A stretch of 6,862 nucleotides of DNA, taken from contig JAGADS010000082.1 in assembly GCA_017613485.1 (NCBI GenBank), positions 1-6,862 on the forward strand, in the 5' to 3' direction. The notes under the pieces are model-generated. The model was not told where the DNA came from. It searched no databases and saw only the letters and a program-made list of their open reading frames with translations. The position numbers were made by a program, and so were the translations under genes. Shown here one piece after another: positions 1 to 4,089 of this stretch (positions are counted from its first letter, which is position 1; each line of letters begins with the position of its first letter). The stretch is from Treponema sp. (GTDB lineage: Bacteria; Spirochaetota; Spirochaetia; Treponematales; Treponemataceae).

Positions 1-1
1 C

Positions 2-2572
2 ACACTTATGGTTGTTGACCGTGGAGTACTTGATTTAATCGGCTACAGGGCAGGAGACCCGCTCAATCTTTTCTGGGGCACAGGATACTTCTCTGACAAG
101 GCTTCCAACCTCAACAACTTTGGCAATATCGTTGATCCGGTAACTTACGGTACATACACCATAAGTGCAAGGGAATTGGAGCTTTTGAGAGAAGAAAAAG
201 CAAAGATAATGTATGAATCAGCCGTTATGGCAAAAGGCGTGAATACAGCGTCCTCTCGTGCATCTGCAATGGCGGATGACATGGATTTTGCTATGGATGA
301 AGCTGAAATGGCACCAGAAGAGGACGGAGGTTCAGATGAAAACGTTCAGATACGAAACGATTTCCGTGCCACAGCCGTGTTCCTGCCAAATCTTAAAACC
401 GATGCAAACGGTAAGGTGTCCACAGAATTCAAGCTGCCTGATTCACTTACAGAATATATTGTAACAGTGGTCGGTGTAAAGGAAAACGATTACGCCTACA
501 AGGAAGACACGCTGACAGTTGCAAATCCGATTTCTGTCCGTGATGTGGAGACAAGAATCCTGCGTCCAGGTGACAATGGAGAAGCCGGTGTTGTCATCAC
601 GAACATTGGTGACACCGATGAAAATGTAACAGTTGAATTCAGTGTCTTGAGCGGACTTGATAAGACAAGCTATAAGCCTCAGGAAGGTGACATTGCCCGC
701 ATTCCGGGAAAAGCCGCCGTATCCGGAGAAAGCAAAAAATCAATTGTTGTAAAATCCGGTGACACTTCGACACTCATGTTCAGGCTGGATGCACAGACTC
801 AAGGATGGATTACGCTTGCGTTCAGGGTAAAGTCAGGCTCCGTTAACGAGATGATCTACAAGCCGCTGGAGATTGAAAAGCCATACATCTACGAGACCGT
901 GACAACTGTGGGACAGATTGGTGCAGACGAAAACGGTGCAAAGGAAACGATAATCTTCCCGACTGGAACTGATGATGGTCGTGGCACATTCTATGTTCAG
1001 CTTGATTCCACCAGACTTGGTGCATTGACGAGTGCAGTTGACTATGTGTTCAGATATCCATACGGTTGTCTTGAGCAAAGATCCTCTGCCACACTTCCGT
1101 TGATTGCATTCGGTGACTATATCTCTGTGTTCGGATTGCAGAGTGAGGTTTCAAATCCTCGTGCGGTTGTGGAAAAAGAACTTGCCTCATGGGCAGATGT
1201 CCAGAGGAGCAACGGTGGTTTCCCGTACTGGCCTGAAGAAAAAGACAGCAGCTTTGCAGTAAGCCTCCGTATTGCAGAAATAATCGCGCTTGCAAAAGAG
1301 CATGGTATCAGCCTGCCAAAGAACCTGAACCAGAAGAAACTCGTGTCCTATATTCAGAATGAATTGAAGGAGCTGCAGGAAAAAGGATGGTATTATCCAA
1401 AGGCATACAGCTATTACGTTCTTGCCCGCATGGGAGAAAAGGTTTCATCTTCCAAGATTAAGGAAATCCTTGATCAGGACACCGGTGTAAGTGAATATGC
1501 CCTTGCAGGTCTTGCCGCAATAGAATTGAATGACAAGGAAAATGCCGCACTTGCCGTAAAGAAGATAAAGAACCTTATGTCTCTTACAACTCGTGGTGCA
1601 TCGTTCCAGAATTCAATTCCTTTCTTTGGATGGTCTTTCTACAACACTGATCCTGAGCGCTATGCACTGGCACTCCACCTCTTTACAAAGATGGATGCTG
1701 ATGACATTTACAATGCTCATCTGGTATGGCAGCTTCTGGAACTGGAAAAGGGAAAAGGCAGATGGTATTCAACTGCAACTACAAGCCGTGTACTGATTGC
1801 ACTGGACGCCTACATCCGCACAAACAAACTGCAGGATACAAACCTTAGCGCCGAGATTCTCTTAAACGGAAAGAGCATCCTGTCTGGAAACTTTAAGGGA
1901 GCCGGAGCACAACCTGTAGACAGCACATTCCGCTTTGGAAACATGGCAGCCAACACAAAGGCAAAGGACGACAAGTTCGATTCTAAACTGCCAAAGCTTG
2001 ACGTGCCTCTTGAACAGGAAGTTCCATTGCAGATAAACAAGGACGGTACTGGAAAACTCTATTACACAGCAAGCATGACCTATGCACTTCCCGCCGAGGA
2101 ACAGAAAGCACGCGACGAAGGCCTCTGTGTATATGTCGAGATTACGGACGCACGCACAGGAGAAAAAGTCGACGGAAACAAGCTCAAGAGTGGAACAATC
2201 TACCGTGAGAAAGTCTTTATCACGACAACCAAGATTCGCTCATACGTTGCGGTAAGGGCACCGATTCCTGCGGGCTGTGAGATCCTGAATCCTGCGTTCC
2301 AGACAACGGGCACTGTGGAAAATCCAAACCAACAACAGAGCTCAAAACGAGTCTCCTGGTTTGTGCCGTTCAATAGAATGTCACATCAGGATATCTACGA
2401 TGCAGAAGTCCGATGCTTCTGGAACAACATGCCGATCGGAAGCCAGAGCTTTGAGTTCACATTCAGGGCACAAAGAACCGGAACCTACGAGACCCCGGCC
2501 ACCCTCGCAGAATGTATGTACGAGCCGGAAATCTTCGGCCGTAGCAGCGGTAAAGTCTGGATTGTGGAATAG
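2..2572 (+). CDS. Alpha-2-macroglobulin family thioester protease inhibitor, C-terminal part (5' end cut by window)
   Basis: Bacterial alpha-2-macroglobulins trap proteases: cleavage of an exposed bait segment triggers a shape change and an internal Cys-Gln thioester then binds the attacker. They usually sit in the periplasm, often as lipoproteins, and are about 1500-2000 residues long; here only 856 are inside the window. The frame is open to the left edge, so the ATG at 8 is internal (it falls in the VDRGVL motif, a variant of the family's VDEGVL). Counting from that Met: an acidic linker at about 67-116 is the likely bait region; the macroglobulin domain starts at NDFRATAVFLPN (117-128) and contains LPDSLTEY; further beta domains run to about 320. 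The thioester domain has YPYGCLEQ with C354 and Q357, then GGFPYWP at 403-409 and an alpha-helical body to about 640. The C-terminal bMG10-like domain ends with AECMYEPEIFGRS, so the C-terminus is complete. No frameshift is seen. Family assignment is confident. A pbpC neighbour, common for this family, is not in the window. Confidence 0.95.
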   Translation, partial: TLMVVDRGVLDLIGYRAGDPLNLFWGTGYFSDKASNLNNFGNIVDPVTYGTYTISARELELLREEKAKIMYESAVMAKGVNTASSRASAMADDMDFAMDEAEMAPEEDGGSDENVQIRNDFRATAVFLPNLKTDANGKVSTEFKLPDSLTEYIVTVVGVKENDYAYKEDTLTVANPISVRDVETRILRPGDNGEAGVVITNIGDTDENVTVEFSVLSGLDKTSYKPQEGDIARIPGKAAVSGESKKSIVVKSGDTSTLMFRLDAQTQGWITLAFRVKSGSVNEMIYKPLEIEKPYIYETVTTVGQIGADENGAKETIIFPTGTDDGRGTFYVQLDSTRLGALTSAVDYVFRYPYGCLEQRSSATLPLIAFGDYISVFGLQSEVSNPRAVVEKELASWADVQRSNGGFPYWPEEKDSSFAVSLRIAEIIALAKEHGISLPKNLNQKKLVSYIQNELKELQEKGWYYPKAYSYYVLARMGEKVSSSKIKEILDQDTGVSEYALAGLAAIELNDKENAALAVKKIKNLMSLTTRGASFQNSIPFFGWSFYNTDPERYALALHLFTKMDADDIYNAHLVWQLLELEKGKGRWYSTATTSRVLIALDAYIRTNKLQDTNLSAEILLNGKSILSGNFKGAGAQPVDSTFRFGNMAANTKAKDDKFDSKLPKLDVPLEQEVPLQINKDGTGKLYYTASMTYALPAEEQKARDEGLCVYVEITDARTGEKVDGNKLKSGTIYREKVFITTTKIRSYVAVRAPIPAGCEILNPAFQTTGTVENPNQQQSSKRVSWFVPFNRMSHQDIYDAEVRCFWNNMPIGSQSFEFTFRAQRTGTYETPATLAECMYEPEIFGRSSGKVWIVE
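206..355 (+). other. Candidate bait region of the macroglobulin
   Basis: Residues about 67-116 (from the Met at position 8) are a low-complexity linker directly before the domain that begins NDFRATAVF, the place where the bait region lies in this family. It is rich in Ala, Met, Asp and Glu; 11 of the 22 residues from 90 to 111 are acidic. No Lys or Arg occurs between R84 and R116. The assignment comes from position and composition, not from a cleavage motif. Confidence 0.6.
1067..1078 (+). other. Thioester motif Cys-Leu-Glu-Gln
   Basis: The codons TGT CTT GAG CAA encode C354-L-E-Q357 within YPYGCLEQRSS. CLEQ is the usual bacterial form of the vertebrate CGEQ thioester motif. The Cys and Gln side chains form the reactive bond that couples covalently to a trapped protease. 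Both residues are present, so this is predicted to be a thioester-competent copy rather than a thioester-less paralogue. Confidence 0.92.
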
Positions 2573-2585
2573 AAGAAACACTGTC

Positions 2586-2616
2586 ATTGCCGGGCGCGAC
2601 CCGGCAATCTTTTATT
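2586..2616 (+). terminator. Rho-independent terminator of the macroglobulin gene, built on a GC-rich palindrome
   Basis: A perfect 9-bp stem is formed by ATTGCCGGG (2586-2594) and CCCGGCAAT (2600-2608) with a CGCGA loop, followed by CTTTTATT. It starts 13 bases after the macroglobulin stop codon and is oriented to end that transcript. In the minus direction the hairpin lacks a following T-run, so it is a poor terminator for the opposing operon. The core resembles a palindromic unit that I recall as dispersed in many genomes (read through, it gives the peptide VIAGRDPAI), so it may be a repeat recruited as a terminator. Confidence 0.8.
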
Positions 2617-2639
2617 TAAATGAAAAGTCACACGGATTC

Positions 2640-2659
2640 GAAAAATCTAACGATTTTTC
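2640..2659. repeat. Left-arm hairpin with TAAC loop
   Basis: GAAAAATC (2640-2647), loop TAAC, GATTTTTC (2652-2659) form a perfect 8-bp stem. The stem is AT-rich and the 3' arm, with the following TTT, gives a T-rich tail in the plus direction, so it could act as a weak second terminator for the macroglobulin transcript. CGATTTTT (2651-2658) could also pair with AAAAATCG at 2693-2700, an alternative fold. Confidence 0.75.
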
Positions 2660-2719
2660 TTTAAATCTAAGATATCTGGCTGCGATTAATTTAAAAATCG
2701 ACTTCTGAATTTCTGAAGT

Positions 2720-2743
2720 GAAAGCTTGCTAAATCAAGCTTTC
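2720..2743. repeat. Central hairpin, 9-bp perfect stem
   Basis: GAAAGCTTG (2720-2728), loop CTAAAT, CAAGCTTTC (2735-2743) form a perfect 9-bp stem. Like the two arm hairpins it begins with GAAA, ends with TTTC and has CTAA at the apex, so it may be a diverged third member of the same family. No T-run follows on the plus strand. On the minus strand what follows is not T-rich either, so it is not a classic terminator. Confidence 0.7.
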
Positions 2744-2780
2744 GAGATAAAACAAGAAAATCAGGACAATTCAACAGCCT

Positions 2781-2800
2781 GAAATTGCGTTAGCAATTTC
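2781..2800. repeat. Right-arm hairpin, inverted counterpart of the left one
   Basis: GAAATTGC (2781-2788), loop GTTA, GCAATTTC (2793-2800) form a perfect 8-bp stem. On the minus strand the loop reads TAAC, identical to the left-arm hairpin, and the flanking 17 bases match exactly. It is the first structure reached by transcription of the minus-strand operon, about 20 bases past the stop codon, but has no T-run after it. It might stabilise the mRNA 3' end or be a binding or processing site; that role is inference. Confidence 0.75.
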
Positions 2801-2820
2801 GAATCCGTGTGACAAACAAA

Positions 2821-4089
2821 CTAGAATCCCATCTTTATGCCGACCTGAGCCTGTACTCCGCCGAGGGAGAAAGACCTTAGGAAGTCACTGTTGCTGGTTC
2901 CGATGTTAAAGTCAAGCTCAACGACTCGTGTGTTAAGACGGAGACCTACGTTGTGGGAGAAGGCCTGATTTTCGTATGCTGTTGTAACATTAAATCCCAG
3001 AACGTACAGGAATGTCATATCAGCAGAGAGGCTGTATTCTGGAGAGAAACTGTGGATGCTGAAATCTTTACCGAACGGATTCCTTGCGGTAACACCTAAT
3101 TTCGGATGAATTACAAGCCAGTCACCTACAGGACGCCATGCTGCCTCAACACCTAATTTTAGAGGCCTGTTTACACGGTAGCCTTCTTCATCAAACTGAA
3201 CGCCCGACCAGTCTGGTTCAGTATATTTGTAAGGTTTTTCTCCCCTGTCTTCTTCGGTAGAGGTCCAATAGTCCAGATTATTCAGGAAGCCTTCCTCCAT
3301 CTCAAAAGAGGCAGTTGCTGTTCCATAAGCGTGATAGTCCAGTTTTCCTGGGTAAATCGGGATATTAGCATAACCGCCGACATCAAGGAAGTCAAACAGG
3401 GCATATTCAACAACAGCTCCTAAGTCAATACCTCCATTCTTTGCCGAATCAGTCAACTTAGAATAATCCAAGTCACCTTTTGTTTCAGAAAGAAGAGGGC
3501 TTATATCGATTGCCGTGTATAGATCAAAATTTGCCTTTGCCTCTGCCTTTAAAGATCCATCCTCGTTGGTTGTGTAGATTATTTCGGCACGTGGTTCAGG
3601 AAGATAGATGAGCGGGACAAAGTAGGTCGGTTCAACCTTGATGCCGAGCTTACCAATCTTGAATCGCACGGGAACTGAAGTTGAGATAAAGGATTCAAAG
3701 TTAAGTGACATTCCTATGGTTTCGGATTCGTTCAGATCATTTCCTTCTGCCAAAAGCCTGAACAAAGCCCTGTCGATGGAAAGGTTGCCGTGGAAATCAA
3801 GATCTGTTTTTATTCCTGCACCAATGCCGTTAACATTGACGTTAAAATGGAAGCCAGGATTCAACCCGAGATTCACCATAAAATCACTGTGCTGGAACCT
3901 TTCGTTCAACTCACTAAAATCGATGACAAGATCTTTTACCAGGACGTCCTTTATTCCAAATGCATTTTGTCCTACGGAGACTCCAATGTCATATCCCATC
4001 TCAACATATCGTCTGGAAGGGTAAAGCTCAGCAAAAAGCGAAGAAAGCGTAATTCCAAAAAGTGCTATTGTACAGAGTAATCTTTTCAT
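2821..4089 (-). CDS. Secreted protein, predicted outer-membrane beta-barrel, unknown function
   Basis: This is a 422-residue protein. The start at 4089 is chosen over an in-frame ATG at 4104 because a strong Shine-Dalgarno (GGGGAGG) lies six bases before it, and that site would otherwise be coding. The N-terminus MKRLLCTIALFGITLSSLFA|ELYPS is a Sec signal peptide with a probable signal peptidase I site after LFA; the early Cys is not in a lipobox position. The mature protein shows alternating polar/hydrophobic stretches typical of beta-strands (for example FHFNVNVNGIGAGIKTDLDF and VGIKMGF), Tyr/Phe-rich segments, Gly turns, and a terminal Phe of the kind recognised by the BAM assembly machinery. 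These features suggest an outer-membrane barrel or barrel-like protein. I do not recognise the family. The start overlaps the stop of the upstream gene by four bases, so the two products are probably made together and may interact. A purely periplasmic beta-rich protein is the main alternative. Confidence 0.8.
   Translation of the reverse strand: MKRLLCTIALFGITLSSLFAELYPSRRYVEMGYDIGVSVGQNAFGIKDVLVKDLVIDFSELNERFQHSDFMVNLGLNPGFHFNVNVNGIGAGIKTDLDFHGNLSIDRALFRLLAEGNDLNESETIGMSLNFESFISTSVPVRFKIGKLGIKVEPTYFVPLIYLPEPRAEIIYTTNEDGSLKAEAKANFDLYTAIDISPLLSETKGDLDYSKLTDSAKNGGIDLGAVVEYALFDFLDVGGYANIPIYPGKLDYHAYGTATASFEMEEGFLNNLDYWTSTEEDRGEKPYKYTEPDWSGVQFDEEGYRVNRPLKLGVEAAWRPVGDWLVIHPKLGVTARNPFGKDFSIHSFSPEYSLSADMTFLYVLGFNVTTAYENQAFSHNVGLRLNTRVVELDFNIGTSNSDFLRSFSLGGVQAQVGIKMGF

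Larger units (their letters stand above)
2627..2813. repeat. 187-bp intergenic element bounded by perfect 17-bp inverted repeats
   Basis: GTCACACGGATTCGAAA at 2627-2643 is exactly reverse-complementary to 2797-2813. Each arm runs inward into a hairpin with a 4-base loop. On the left, stem GAAAAATC/GATTTTTC has loop TAAC (2640-2659); on the right, read on the minus strand, stem GAAATTGC/GCAATTTC has the same TAAC loop (2781-2800). A further hairpin lies between them at 2720-2743. The element starts just after the terminator and ends 7 bases before the stop codon of the opposing gene, so it nearly fills the gap. It has no credible ORF and no clear target-site duplication. It could be a small non-autonomous mobile element, or two inverted copies of a dispersed palindromic repeat; the sequence alone does not decide. 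Confidence 0.8.

Noticed and set aside
8..10. ATG at 8 as the start of the macroglobulin
   Set aside because: It falls within a conserved internal motif (VDRGVL), and the frame is open upstream.
2361..2708. 115-residue plus-strand ORF running from the macroglobulin gene into the gap
   Set aside because: It lies out of frame over the macroglobulin C-terminus and then reads through the palindromes (VIAGRDPAI), a typical spurious repeat translation.
2620..2820. A transposon copy with target-site duplication
   Set aside because: The inverted repeats are real, but the flanks (ATGAAAA and AAACAAA) show no convincing duplication and there is no transposase; kept as a repeat element only.
2573..2820. 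CRISPR array
   Set aside because: The repeats are inverted, few and not regularly spaced.
3638..4080. Plus-strand ORFs of 96 and 128 residues opposite the barrel gene
   Set aside because: They are antisense shadows of a well-supported coding region, overlap each other and show no protein features.
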